Program-made: the position numbers and the translations under genes
Notes under the pieces: generated by a model
Database searches by the model: none
Told to the model about the DNA's origin: nothing
Seen by the model: only the letters and a program-made list of their open reading frames with translations
NCBI RefSeq assembly: GCF_002934325.1
Contig: NZ_PTIV01000021.1
Coordinates: 1-64,000, forward strand
Reading direction: 5' to 3'
DNA: 64,000 nucleotides
Origin: Marinobacter persicus
GTDB taxonomy: Bacteria > Pseudomonadota > Gammaproteobacteria > Pseudomonadales > Oleiphilaceae
Shown here: positions 35,961 to 44,443 of the stretch, in pieces
How the letters are laid out: the number at the start of each line of letters is the position of its first letter
Numbering within the stretch: the stretch's first letter is position 1

Positions 35961-36932
35961 TTAGTAGCGCAGCAGTGCAGAACCCCAGGTAAAGCCACCG
36001 CCGAATGCTTCCAGCAGCACGGTCTGGTTCCGCTGGATACGGCCATCGCGAACCGCCTCGTCCAGCGCCAGGGGAATAGAGGCTGCGGAGGTGTTGCCGT
36101 GCTTGTTCACGGTCACCACCACCTGGTCCATGGGCATGTGCAGCTTTTTCGCCGTTGCGGCAATGATGCGCAGGTTGGCCTGATGGGGAACCAGCCAGTC
36201 AACATCGGACTTCTGCATCTGGTTGGCTTCCAGGGTTTCATCCACGATGCGACCGAGGGTGTTCACTGCCATCTTGAAGACTTCGTTGCCTTTCATCTCT
36301 ACAAAAGCCGTGCCGGCTTTAACCGCATCAAACTCATTGGCAACGCCACAGGGCACATGCAGCAGCTTTTCGTAGCGACCATCGGCATGCAGGTGAGTCG
36401 AGAGAATGCCGGTTTCCTCGCTGGCCTCAAGCACAACGGCACCGGCGCCGTCGCCAAACAGCACGCAAGTACCGCGATCTTCCCAGTCCAGCAGACGGGA
36501 GAACACTTCAGCGCCGATGACCAGTGCTTTCTTGCTGGAACCGGAAGTGATGAACTTTTCGGCGGTGGTCAGTGCATAAACAAAGCCAGAACATACGGCC
36601 TGGACATCAAAGGCGGGGCAGCCATTCTGGATACCCAGTCGCGACTGCAGCAAGCAGGCGCTGCTGGGGAAAACCTTATCGGGCGTGGTGGTGGCAAAGA
36701 CAATCAGGTCAATGTCGTTCGCCTCAATACCCGCAGCCTCCAGGGCGCGGAGCGAGGCTTGCTCAGCCAGATCCACGGTGCTCTGGCCTGGAAGGGCAAT
36801 GTGACGCTGCTCAATACCGGTTCGCTCACGAATCCATTGATCAGAGGTGTCCACCCGCTTTTCGAGATCGAGATTGGTGACGATGTTGTCTGGCAGGTAA
36901 GAGCCGGTACCGGCAATGCGTGCAAAAGTCAT
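35961..36932 (-). CDS. fabH: beta-ketoacyl-ACP synthase III
   Basis: A 323-residue enzyme that condenses acetyl-CoA with malonyl-ACP to start fatty-acid synthesis. The triad is C114 (DVQAVCSGF), H250 (VPHQANLRI) and N280 ([13 protein letters not shown]). [13 protein letters not shown] closes the chain as in E. coli FabH. It stands alone, away from the plsX-fabD cluster where the primary copy usually lies, so it may be a second isozyme. No clear ribosome-binding site; only one sensible start. Confidence 0.93.
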   Translation of the reverse strand: MTFARIAGTGSYLPDNIVTNLDLEKRVDTSDQWIRERTGIEQRHIALPGQSTVDLAEQASLRALEAAGIEANDIDLIVFATTTPDKVFPSSACLLQSRLGIQNGCPAFDVQAVCSGFVYALTTAEKFITSGSSKKALVIGAEVFSRLLDWEDRGTCVLFGDGAGAVVLEASEETGILSTHLHADGRYEKLLHVPCGVANEFDAVKAGTAFVEMKGNEVFKMAVNTLGRIVDETLEANQMQKSDVDWLVPHQANLRIIAATAKKLHMPMDQVVVTVNKHGNTSAASIPLALDEAVRDGRIQRNQTVLLEAFGGGFTWGSALLRY

Positions 36933-37017
36933 GCGTCGTTTCCAGTGTTCGATAAGGTAAAGAAAACCCGATAGTAACCCTTTCCAGCGTTCAGAGTAAT
37001 TAGCGGTTTGTCATAGT

Positions 37018-37052
37018 CTGGCCGGCACAGTCTGTGCCACTGTGCCGGCCAG
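37018..37052. terminator. perfect 14-bp hairpin downstream of the alcohol dehydrogenase
   Basis: CTGGCCGGCACAGT and ACTGTGCCGGCCAG are exact complements around a 7-nt loop. It begins 15 nt past the minus-strand dehydrogenase stop and lies before fabH. There is no U-tract, so it may be a rho-assisted or 3'-end protecting hairpin. Confidence 0.55.
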
Positions 37053-37066
37053 CCCGGTTTGCTTCT

Positions 37067-38122
37067 TTAGCTCTCCTTGAGCGTGTTCATATCGATCACA
37101 AACCGGTATTTCACATCGCCTCTCTTCATCCGTTCGTAGGCTTCGTTGATGTTCTTCATGTCCAGCATCTCAATATCGCAGGTGATGCCATGCTCAGCGC
37201 AGAAATTCAGCACCTCCTGGGTTTCCGGCATACCTCCGATAAGCGAGCCTGCCAGAACGCGACGCTTGAACACCAGTTGGCCAGCCTGCAGTGCTGGCTC
37301 AATCGGCTCCAGAAGCCCAACCAGAATATGGGTGCCATCAAACTTGAGGCAATTCAGGTAAGGATTCAGGTCGTGCTGTACCGGCACCGTATCCAACATG
37401 AAGTCAAATGATTCTGCCACGGCTTCCATCTGTTTTTCGTCCGTGGAAATGACTACATGGTCGGCGCCCTGTTTTTTGGCTTCAGCAACCTTGCTCTCGG
37501 AGCGAGTGAAGATGGTGACTTCCGCCCCCAGTGCCTTGGCGAACTTTACGCCCATGTGGCCCAGGCCGCCCATGCCAATTACGCCAACCTTATGACCCTT
37601 ACTCACGCCATAGTGGCGCAAAGGTGAATACGTGGTAATGCCAGCGCAGAGAATGGGCGCCGCGGTGGCCGGGTCCAGGTTCTCCGGAATACGGACCACA
37701 AACCGATCACTGACAACGACAGAGGTGGAGTAGCCACCGAAGGTGATGCTGCCGTCGTGGCGATCTTCACCGTTATAGGTGCCTGTCATGCCCTCAAGGC
37801 AGTATTGTTCCAGGCCAGCTTCGCAGGCAGAGCAGGTGCGACAGCTATCGACCATGCAACCCACGCCAACCAGGTCGCCAACTTTGTAATCTTTTACCTC
37901 GGGCCCGACCGCGGTCACACGGCCTACAATTTCGTGCCCCGGCACTACAGGATATTCGGTAACGCCCCAGTCGTTTTCCACGAAATGGATGTCCGTGTGG
38001 CAGACGCCGCAGTAATCGATGTCAATCGCCACGTCGTCAGCGCGCAGCTCCCGGCGGTCAAAGGCATAGGGGCCCAGGCCGGAAGATGGGCTGGTTGCGG
38101 CATAAGCTTTGGTATTTGCCAT
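37067..38122 (-). CDS. NAD(P)-dependent zinc alcohol dehydrogenase (YahK/cinnamyl-alcohol type)
   Basis: A 351-residue medium-chain dehydrogenase. Catalytic zinc ligands are in DYCGVCHTDIHF and GHEIVG. The structural zinc Cys cluster is CMVDSCRTCSACEAGLEQYC. The cofactor fold is GVIGMGGLGHMGVKFAKALG, and TRSESK suggests NADP(H). Close relatives (YahK, AdhC-like) reduce many aldehydes. ATG 38122 follows AGGAG at 8 nt. It is divergent from the TetR gene, and the shared 127-nt gap holds the TetR operator, so it may belong to that regulon. Confidence 0.88.
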   Translation of the reverse strand: MANTKAYAATSPSSGLGPYAFDRRELRADDVAIDIDYCGVCHTDIHFVENDWGVTEYPVVPGHEIVGRVTAVGPEVKDYKVGDLVGVGCMVDSCRTCSACEAGLEQYCLEGMTGTYNGEDRHDGSITFGGYSTSVVVSDRFVVRIPENLDPATAAPILCAGITTYSPLRHYGVSKGHKVGVIGMGGLGHMGVKFAKALGAEVTIFTRSESKVAEAKKQGADHVVISTDEKQMEAVAESFDFMLDTVPVQHDLNPYLNCLKFDGTHILVGLLEPIEPALQAGQLVFKRRVLAGSLIGGMPETQEVLNFCAEHGITCDIEMLDMKNINEAYERMKRGDVKYRFVIDMNTLKES

Positions 38123-38224
38123 GTTGTTCACTCCTCAACGATTGGTGTGAAATGCCCTTCGGTATACGTTTAGCAGACTAACAAGATCACGCAGGCTACG
38201 TATATAGCGCTCCTTGAATTGTAG

Positions 38225-38239
38225 AGACGACCGGTCTAA
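38225..38239. promoter_or_regulatory. TetR operator upstream of the regulator gene
   Basis: AGAC-GACCG-GTCT-AA forms a 4-5-4 inverted repeat, 11 nt before the regulator's ATG. The same AGACGACC(A/G)GTCTAA sequence stands before acuI (38940-38954). Confidence 0.75.
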
Positions 38240-38249
38240 AATATTTTCC

Positions 38250-38921
38250 ATGAACACAGCAGAGCAAACAGCAAACCGCGCTGAACAAGCGGACCAACAA
38301 GCCCCACGCCGGCGGGGACGACCGCCCAGGAAGAGGGAAGATCTCACCGAGACCCGTGAACTGCTTTTGCGCGCCGGGCTGGAAGTGTTGACGGAGAAGG
38401 GTTTCTCGTCGGTTGGCATCGATCAGATCCTTCGCCGGGTAGGGGTTCCAAAAGGGTCTTTCTATCACTACTTTAAGAGCAAAGAGGCTTTCGGCCTTGC
38501 CCTGATTGATCGCTACACCCGCTTTTTCGCCCACAAGCTGGACCAGCACTTTCTCAACACCGAGCTGGCGCCATTGGACCGGGTAAGGGCGTTCGTGGAT
38601 GACGCGGCCGAAGGCATGGCCCGTTACGATTTCCGTCGGGGCTGCCTGATTGGCAACCTGGGCCAGGAAATGGCCGTTTTGCCGGAAAGTTTCCGGTCCA
38701 GACTCAAGGAAACGTTCGAGGACTGGGAAAACCGGTTCAAGGCATGCCTGATGGAAGCCCAGCGTTACGGTGAGTTGTCCGAGGCTGCCGATACGGAACA
38801 ATTGGCCAGCTTCTTCTGGATTGGTTGGGAAGGCGCTGTTTTGAGGGCCAAGCTTGAGCAGGAATCCACACCATTGATGGTGTTCGCGAAGTACTATTTC
38901 GCCGGACTGCCGACGAAATAA
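38250..38921 (+). CDS. TetR family regulator, AcuR-like
   Basis: A 223-residue repressor. A basic N-terminal tail (RRRGRPPRKRED) precedes the helix-turn-helix (LLLRAGLEVLTEKGFSSVGIDQILRRVGVPKGSFYHYFKSKEAF), followed by an all-helical ligand domain with DFRRGCLIGNLGQEMAVLPESFR, typical of the AcuR/NemR branch. The ATG at 38250 was chosen over an upstream codon because the operator lies between them. It should repress itself and acuI, and perhaps the divergent dehydrogenase. The inducer may be acrylate or a related electrophile, by analogy. Confidence 0.82.
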   Translation: MNTAEQTANRAEQADQQAPRRRGRPPRKREDLTETRELLLRAGLEVLTEKGFSSVGIDQILRRVGVPKGSFYHYFKSKEAFGLALIDRYTRFFAHKLDQHFLNTELAPLDRVRAFVDDAAEGMARYDFRRGCLIGNLGQEMAVLPESFRSRLKETFEDWENRFKACLMEAQRYGELSEAADTEQLASFFWIGWEGAVLRAKLEQESTPLMVFAKYYFAGLPTK

Positions 38922-38938
38922 AATTTTTTAACCATAAA

Positions 38939-38953
38939 TAGACGACCAGTCTA
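38939..38953 (+). promoter_or_regulatory. TetR operator upstream of acuI
   Basis: TAGAC-GACCA-GTCTA is a perfect 5-5-5 inverted repeat ending 17 nt before the acuI ATG. It matches the copy before the regulator gene. Confidence 0.8.
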
Positions 38954-38970
38954 ATTTAGGAGGTGAAGTC

Positions 38971-39954
38971 ATGTTCAAAGGCATTTTGATCGAGAAAGAC
39001 GACAACGGCTATCGGGCCGGCCTGAAAGAACTCGACGAGGCCCAGTTACCCGAAGGCAATGTGACGGTTCGCATCAGCCACTCAACCCTGAACTACAAAG
39101 ACGCGCTTGCCATTACCGGTAAAGGCCCGGTGGTTAAACAGTTCCCCATGGTGCCTGGCATCGACTTCGTGGGTGAAGTGGAAGAAAGCTCCCACCCGGA
39201 ACACAAGGTTGGCGACAAGGTCGTCCTGAACGGCTGGGGTGTCGGTGAAGGCCATTGGGGTGGCCTGGCCCAGAAAGCCCGGGTAAACGGCGACTGGCTG
39301 ATCCCGCTGCCGGAGCAGTTCTCACCGGAGCAGGCCATGGCCATTGGTACCGCCGGTTACACCGCCATGCTATGTGTTCTGGCCCTGGAAAAGCACGGCG
39401 TAAAGCCGGAAGACGGTGAAATTGTCGTGACCGGCGCCAACGGGGGCGTTGGCAGTGTCGCCATCTCCGTGCTGTCCAAGCTTGGCTACGATGTGGTGGC
39501 GGTAACCGGACGCCCGGACGATGCCGACTACCTCAAGCAGCTTGGCGCCAAGGACATCCTGGACCGCGCGGAATTCTCCGAGAAAGCCAAGCCGCTGGGT
39601 AAATCCCGCTGGGCAGGCGCCGTGGATGTTGCCGGTGATAACGTGCTGGCCAACATCTGTTCCACCATGAAGTATCGCGGCGTAGTTACTGCCTGTGGCC
39701 TGGCCGCTGGCATGAACTTCCCGGCAACCGTGGCACCGTTCATCCTGCGTGGTGTCACCCTGGCCGGTATCGACAGCGTGATGTGTCCGCGTGAAGACCG
39801 CCTGGAAGCCTGGAAGCGCCTGGGTACCAACCTGGACGTGGACAAGCTGGGCGAAATCGGCCATGAAATCGGCCTGGGCGATGCTATCTCTAAAGCCGAG
39901 GAGCTGCTGGAAGGCAAGGTTCGCGGCCGCATCATTGTCGATGTGAACCGGTAA
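38971..39954 (+). CDS. acuI: acrylyl-CoA reductase AcuI/YhdH family
   Basis: A 327-residue zinc-free medium-chain reductase. The YhdH/AcuI features are [55 protein letters not shown], the cofactor loop [29 protein letters not shown], and [13 protein letters not shown] near the end. AcuI reduces toxic acryloyl-CoA to propionyl-CoA with NADPH, a step in DMSP and acrylate use. A strong AGGAGGTGA precedes the ATG. It sits next to a TetR gene and is followed by a clear terminator. The substrate is inferred from the family. Confidence 0.9.
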   Translation: MFKGILIEKDDNGYRAGLKELDEAQLPEGNVTVRISHSTLNYKDALAITGKGPVVKQFPMVPGIDFVGEVEESSHPEHKVGDKVVLNGWGVGEGHWGGLAQKARVNGDWLIPLPEQFSPEQAMAIGTAGYTAMLCVLALEKHGVKPEDGEIVVTGANGGVGSVAISVLSKLGYDVVAVTGRPDDADYLKQLGAKDILDRAEFSEKAKPLGKSRWAGAVDVAGDNVLANICSTMKYRGVVTACGLAAGMNFPATVAPFILRGVTLAGIDSVMCPREDRLEAWKRLGTNLDVDKLGEIGHEIGLGDAISKAEELLEGKVRGRIIVDVNR

Positions 39955-39987
39955 GAAAGAACCGCAGAACTTCCGGTAATAGCCCGA

Positions 39988-40022
39988 CTCTGGAAGGCCC
40001 TCATGGCCTTCCGGAGTTTTTT
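39988..40022 (+). terminator. intrinsic terminator after acuI
   Basis: CTCTGGAAGGCC / GGCCTTCCGGAG form a 12-bp stem (one G-U pair) with a 5-nt loop, followed by six T. Confidence 0.9.
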
Positions 40023-40085
40023 CTGTTCTTCTGCACACCGTTTTTGATCACTCAGTACTGTTAGCCCCACCCTGGAGACCACCCA

Positions 40086-41306
40086 ATGAGCCGTCTTCCC
40101 TTATCCTCACTCTTTCTCATCATCAGCGGCTGTCTGATGCTGATGCTGTCTTTCGGCTTGCGCTCCAGTTTTGGGCTGTTTGTGGAGCCGATTGGCGAGT
40201 TCAACGATTGGGGGCGCGATATCCTGGGCCTGGCGCTGGCCATCCAGAACCTCGCGTGGGGTGTGGTTGCGGTGGTTGCTGGTGGTCTGGCAGACCGTTT
40301 TGGTACCACCAAGGTGCTGGTGGCCGGTGCTGCGCTTTATGCCGGCGGCATCCTGATGACCGTGAATGTCACCGATGTCTGGAGCCTGAACGCAGGCCTG
40401 GGCGTGTTGATCGGCGCCGGCGTTGCCGGTACCTCGTTTGGTATCGTGCTGCCTGCCATGGCACAAGCGGTGGCACCCGAGCAGCGCCAACTGGTCTTGG
40501 GCATTGGCACCGCTGCGGCTTCCGCCGGTCAGTTTTTGCTGGTGCCGGTTATTGGCCAGTTAGTGGAATCGCTGGGTTGGAACGTTGCGCTGCAGGCCAT
40601 GGCAGGAATGGCGCTCGTAATGGCATTACTGGCCATGCCGCTGGCCCGGCCCCGGGGGCATGATGGACACGCTGCCGCCCACCATGATCAAAACGAACCG
40701 TCCTTTTCCGAAATCGTGCGCATCGCCCGTGGGCACAGGCCCTACTGGCTCCTGATCCTGGGCTTTTTTGTTTGTGGTTTTCACGTGGCGTTTATCACCG
40801 TGCACCTGCCACCATTCCTGACCGAAGCCGGTTTCAGTACCAGCGTGGCCGCCTGGTCCATCAGCCTGATTGGCCTGTTCAATATTGCAGGCTCGCTCCT
40901 GTCCGGTGTGTTGTCCGGACGTTTCGGGCTTCGCAATGTATTGATCGCCATCTATGGCGCCCGTGCGCTTCTGATCACGCTGTTCCTGGTCCTGCCACTG
41001 ACCCAGGTGTCTGTCATCCTGTTCAGTTGCGTGATGGGGGTGTTGTGGCTGGCCACGGTGCCGCCGACCAGTGGGTTGGTGTCTACCATGTTCGGCACCC
41101 GCTACATGGCGACTTTCTATGGCGTGGTCTACCTGGGACATCAGGTGGGCAGCTTCTCGGGCGTTTGGCTGGGTGGCGTACTGTATGAACTGACCGGCAA
41201 CTACAATATCGTCTGGTGGCTTGCCGTGGGTCTCAGCCTGGTGGCCATGGCCCTGCATTGGCCCATCAGTGAGACGAAGGCGGAAGCCAAAGTGCAAAAC
41301 GCCTGA
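40086..41306 (+). CDS. MFS transporter
   Basis: A 406-residue protein with twelve membrane segments in two halves. The MFS motif between helices 2 and 3 is GGLADRFGTTKVLVAG, and a hydrophilic central loop (about 190-215) carries HDGHAAAHHDQ. The overall style resembles OFA/oxalate-formate-type and monocarboxylate carriers. It has its own ribosome-binding site (GGAG) and is enclosed by terminators on both sides, so it is monocistronic. Substrate unknown; next to acuI, a small organic acid is a guess. Confidence 0.85.
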   Translation: MSRLPLSSLFLIISGCLMLMLSFGLRSSFGLFVEPIGEFNDWGRDILGLALAIQNLAWGVVAVVAGGLADRFGTTKVLVAGAALYAGGILMTVNVTDVWSLNAGLGVLIGAGVAGTSFGIVLPAMAQAVAPEQRQLVLGIGTAAASAGQFLLVPVIGQLVESLGWNVALQAMAGMALVMALLAMPLARPRGHDGHAAAHHDQNEPSFSEIVRIARGHRPYWLLILGFFVCGFHVAFITVHLPPFLTEAGFSTSVAAWSISLIGLFNIAGSLLSGVLSGRFGLRNVLIAIYGARALLITLFLVLPLTQVSVILFSCVMGVLWLATVPPTSGLVSTMFGTRYMATFYGVVYLGHQVGSFSGVWLGGVLYELTGNYNIVWWLAVGLSLVAMALHWPISETKAEAKVQNA

Positions 41307-41353
41307 CAAAGAAGCCCGGCACACAGCCGGAATACTTCCCGTTATACCCGGAT

Positions 41354-41386
41354 TCTGGGAGACTGTGAGGTCTTCCAGAGTTTTTT
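41354..41386 (+). terminator. intrinsic terminator after the MFS gene
   Basis: TCTGGGAGAC / GTCTTCCAGA form a 10-bp stem (one G-U pair) with a 6-nt loop, and a run of six T begins 1 nt on. Confidence 0.88.
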
Positions 41387-41528
41387 ATTTGGTTCAGTCC
41401 TCACGGCTCGACTTGCCAGTGATGTGTTCTAGGAACGCTGCATTAAACCGGATCAGCTTCCTGCGGTATCCCCGGAACTTCTGCCACTCGACAAAGAAGC
41501 AGAAGCCTTTAGCGAGGTAAGAAAGTCG

Positions 41529-42473
41529 ATGGACAGTCATTCCAACAACTGTTTCGAGCACACAGAAACGACACCCGGCAATACACCAGTGGCATCCGGG
41601 CTTGCTGAACGTCTTGTGAACCTGACCGGGCAGAAAAACAGGCTGGACACGCCCATCCGCGGGCTCAGTCTTCATCGCTGGGAGAGCCCCACCGAGCCCA
41701 CCAGCTATATGCTGGCTCCCAGTATTTGCCTGATCGGACAGGGCAGGAAGCGTGTTTTCCTGGGTGAAGAGGTTTACGTTTATGACGCCGACCACTTCCT
41801 AATCACCTCGGTGGATCTGCCGGTGGTCAGCCAAATCATTGAGGCCCGCCCGGAACGACCCTATGTCGGTTTAACCATGGAAATGGACCTTAGGGTGATC
41901 GCCCAGTTGATGGTGGAATATCCGTCGCCGGACGATAAACGCTCGGCGGACAGGTTGGGCATTGCCGTTGGCGAGGTGAATGAGCGTTTGCAGGATGCTT
42001 TCAGTCGTTTGCTCGATCTTCTTGAGCATCCGGAGGACATTCCGGCCCTCGCGCCGCTGATCCAGCAGGAAATCTTCTATCGCTTATTGCAAAGTGACCA
42101 GGGTGCAAGACTGCGACAGATTACCTCCAGCGGCAATCACAGTTACCAGGTGGCTCGCTCCATTGACTGGCTAAAAGAAAATTTCAGCAAGCCGGTGAAG
42201 GTGGAGACCCTGGCAAGGCAGGCGGGAATGAGCGTCTCATCGTTTCATAACCATTTCCGTTCTATGACGGCCATGAGCCCGTTGCAGTTCCAAAAGAAAA
42301 TTCGCCTGAGTGAGGCTCGCCGGCTGATGCTGGCCGATCACCTGGATGCTTCCCGTGCAGCCTTCGAGGTTGGTTATGAGAGCCCGTCCCAATTCAGTCG
42401 GGAGTACAGCCGCCTGTTCGGCTTGCCCCCGGTGAGGGATATCCGGCGGCTGGTTCAAAGCGCCGCCGGCTGA
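41529..42473 (+). CDS. AraC family transcriptional regulator (YqhC-like)
   Basis: A 314-residue regulator. The N-terminal AraC_N domain (about 30-185; MLAPSICLIGQGRKRVFLGEEVYVYDADHFLITSVDLPV) is followed by two helix-turn-helices (about 208-305; VETLARQAGMSVSSFHNHFRSMTAMSPLQFQKKIRL, and AAFEVGYESPSQFSREYSRLFG). YqhC-type regulators answer to aldehydes and switch on aldo-keto or alcohol dehydrogenases. The convergent cupin gene is a plausible member of the same function. GAGGTAAGAAAG lies before the ATG. Confidence 0.87.
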   Translation: MDSHSNNCFEHTETTPGNTPVASGLAERLVNLTGQKNRLDTPIRGLSLHRWESPTEPTSYMLAPSICLIGQGRKRVFLGEEVYVYDADHFLITSVDLPVVSQIIEARPERPYVGLTMEMDLRVIAQLMVEYPSPDDKRSADRLGIAVGEVNERLQDAFSRLLDLLEHPEDIPALAPLIQQEIFYRLLQSDQGARLRQITSSGNHSYQVARSIDWLKENFSKPVKVETLARQAGMSVSSFHNHFRSMTAMSPLQFQKKIRLSEARRLMLADHLDASRAAFEVGYESPSQFSREYSRLFGLPPVRDIRRLVQSAAG

Positions 42474-42498
42474 GCATTTCCCGTTAAAACCCGGGTAA

Positions 42499-42942
42499 TC
42501 AATCTTTCTTGACCGGACCGGCCAGGTAGTCCTCATCGGATACCGGTTCCAACCAGTCAACCGGACTGCCATTCAGGGCCTCCTGAACGGCCACATGCTG
42601 CATGGCGGTGGTATCGGTCGCACCGTGCCAATGACGACGACCGCAGTTACACCAGATAACATCGCCAGGACGGATTTCCGTTTTCGGCCCGCCTTCGCAT
42701 TGTGTCCAGCCCACGCCATCGGTGACTAGCAGAACCTGACCCAGTGGATGGGTATGCCAGTTCGTGCGGGCGCCCGGCTCAAAATTGACCACTGCCATGC
42801 CCACGCGGGAGGGCTCCGGGGCACTGAATACCTTGTCAATTCGAACATTGCCGGTGAAGTAATCGCTCGGCCCTTTGATGGCTTCAGTCGAGCCGGCTCT
42901 TATCACCTGCATGTTGTCTTGTGTGGAATCCGTGTCTTTCAT
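42499..42942 (-). CDS. cupin domain protein
   Basis: A 147-residue single-domain cupin. Motif 1 is [23 protein letters not shown] and motif 2 [16 protein letters not shown], supplying metal-ligand His residues. Such proteins are often found with carboxymuconolactone decarboxylase-like and aldo-keto reductase genes under AraC control. GGAGG precedes the ATG. It converges on the AraC gene (25-nt gap). The reaction is unknown. The 255-nt region upstream, shared with the divergent permease, shows no clear operator. Confidence 0.8.
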   Translation of the reverse strand: MKDTDSTQDNMQVIRAGSTEAIKGPSDYFTGNVRIDKVFSAPEPSRVGMAVVNFEPGARTNWHTHPLGQVLLVTDGVGWTQCEGGPKTEIRPGDVIWCNCGRRHWHGATDTTAMQHVAVQEALNGSPVDWLEPVSDEDYLAGPVKKD

Positions 42943-43197
42943 AACTGCCTCCGTCGTTAACCGAGTCTCTATAAGTGTGGGGGCCGGGAGCCGGAACCGT
43001 TAGAACAAAATCTTTGTTTTCTTGCCTGATTGTCCAGACCTTTCCGATTGACGGGTATTGGCAGCTTTTCAGGCTGAGTTCAGTTTTCTTCTGCAAGGTG
43101 TTGAAGAGAGGAGGATGACGCACAAAGTCCTTCACATAGAGGGCCCGGGCAAATGAACTATGTTGGTTAACAGTCATCGCGTATAAGGAGAACCGGT

Positions 43198-44439
43198 TTG
43201 AGCAACTTCATGGCACTCTGGCACGAAGCGGCAACCACCAGTCTCGGCTTTTTCTGGATGGCGCTGTGGGCGTTTGTACTTGGTTATGTCATCAGCAGCC
43301 TGATTCAGGTGTTGGTCACTCGAAAGCGCATGCAGCAGGCCATGGGCAAGGACGGCCCGCGCAGTATGGCACTGGCCACTTTCTTCGGTTTTATCTCCAG
43401 TTCCTGCAGTTTTTCCGCTCTGGCCACGACCCGAGCCATCTTTAATAAGGGGGCCGGGTTGGCACCTTCGTTGGCGTTTATGTTGGCCTCCACGAACCTG
43501 GTGATTGAACTGGGTATGGTCATTGCCATTTTCCTGGGGTGGCAGTTTGTCGTGGGCGAGTATGTTGGCGGTATTCTGTTGATCCTGGTGACCTGGTTAC
43601 TTATACGAATTACCCGCCCACGCCGGCTGGAAGCGCAGGCGCGCCGAAAAATGGATGATGGCGACTCCGAGGAACACGGCGAGCAGAAAGGCTGGAAGGA
43701 AAAGATCACCAGCCGGGAAGGGTGGCAACAGATCGGCCAGACCTACGTGATGGAATGGCAGATGGTCTGGAAAGATGTGCTGATTGGTTTCACCGTGGCC
43801 GGCATTATTTCCGCCATGTTGCCCAAAAGCTTCTTCGAAGCCCTGTTTATTGGCTCCGGAGGCGCAAACGCGGCGAACCCGGCTTTCCTGGAGGTGCTGG
43901 CCCAGACTCTGGTGGGTCCCGTTGCCGCGTTTTTCACGTTTATCGGCTCCATGGGCAATATTCCGCTGGCTGCGGTCCTGTTTAGCCAAGGCGTGACTTT
44001 CGCGGGCGTCATGGCCTTTATCTTTTCCGACCTTGTGGTACTGCCGGTACTGCGCATTAACGCATCCTACTACGGATGGAAAATGGCGCTGTACATCCTG
44101 GCGTTGATGCTGGTAGGCATTGTCAGTGTGTCACTGATCATGCATTACAGTCTGCTGATGCTTGGCATGCTGCCGGACTTCAGTGGCCACGCGGCAATTG
44201 CGGATCGTGAATTCTTCAAATGGAACTACCAGGCGGTACTGAACATTATATTTGTGGGTGTGACCGTGGTGCTGGTCTGGTTCTGGCGCCAGTCGCAACA
44301 AGGGCACTCTCACCATCATCATCACCATGACCATGACCATGACCACGGCGGTGTCTCTATGACCGATAAGGTGTTACGAGTATTAGTTGTGGTTGCAGTG
44401 ATCTGGCTAGCCGGTGGAGTGACGCTCCCTTTGGTCTGA
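43198..44439 (+). CDS. YraQ/ArsP family permease with a His/Asp-rich loop
   Basis: A 413-residue membrane protein of the DUF318/ArsP_1 type: two bundles of about four helices. The first carries SSSCSFSALATTRAIFNKGAGLAPSLAFMLASTNL (cf. the C-S-C motif of the family); the second carries SMGNIPLAAVLFSQGVTFAGVMAFIFSDLVVLPVLRI. Near residues 370-385 a loop reads GHSHHHHHHDHDHDHGG, a strong metal-binding stretch. Relatives export methylarsenite or are linked to metal resistance. TTG 43198 is 7 nt after AAGGAG. It marks the left edge of the metal island and converges on the kinase gene. Confidence 0.8.
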   Translation: MSNFMALWHEAATTSLGFFWMALWAFVLGYVISSLIQVLVTRKRMQQAMGKDGPRSMALATFFGFISSSCSFSALATTRAIFNKGAGLAPSLAFMLASTNLVIELGMVIAIFLGWQFVVGEYVGGILLILVTWLLIRITRPRRLEAQARRKMDDGDSEEHGEQKGWKEKITSREGWQQIGQTYVMEWQMVWKDVLIGFTVAGIISAMLPKSFFEALFIGSGGANAANPAFLEVLAQTLVGPVAAFFTFIGSMGNIPLAAVLFSQGVTFAGVMAFIFSDLVVLPVLRINASYYGWKMALYILALMLVGIVSVSLIMHYSLLMLGMLPDFSGHAAIADREFFKWNYQAVLNIIFVGVTVVLVWFWRQSQQGHSHHHHHHDHDHDHGGVSMTDKVLRVLVVVAVIWLAGGVTLPLV

Positions 44440-44443
44440 TGAA

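Noticed and set aside
36099..36974. 291-codon plus-strand frame opposite fabH
   Set aside because: Antisense shadow; fabH has all catalytic residues on the other strand.
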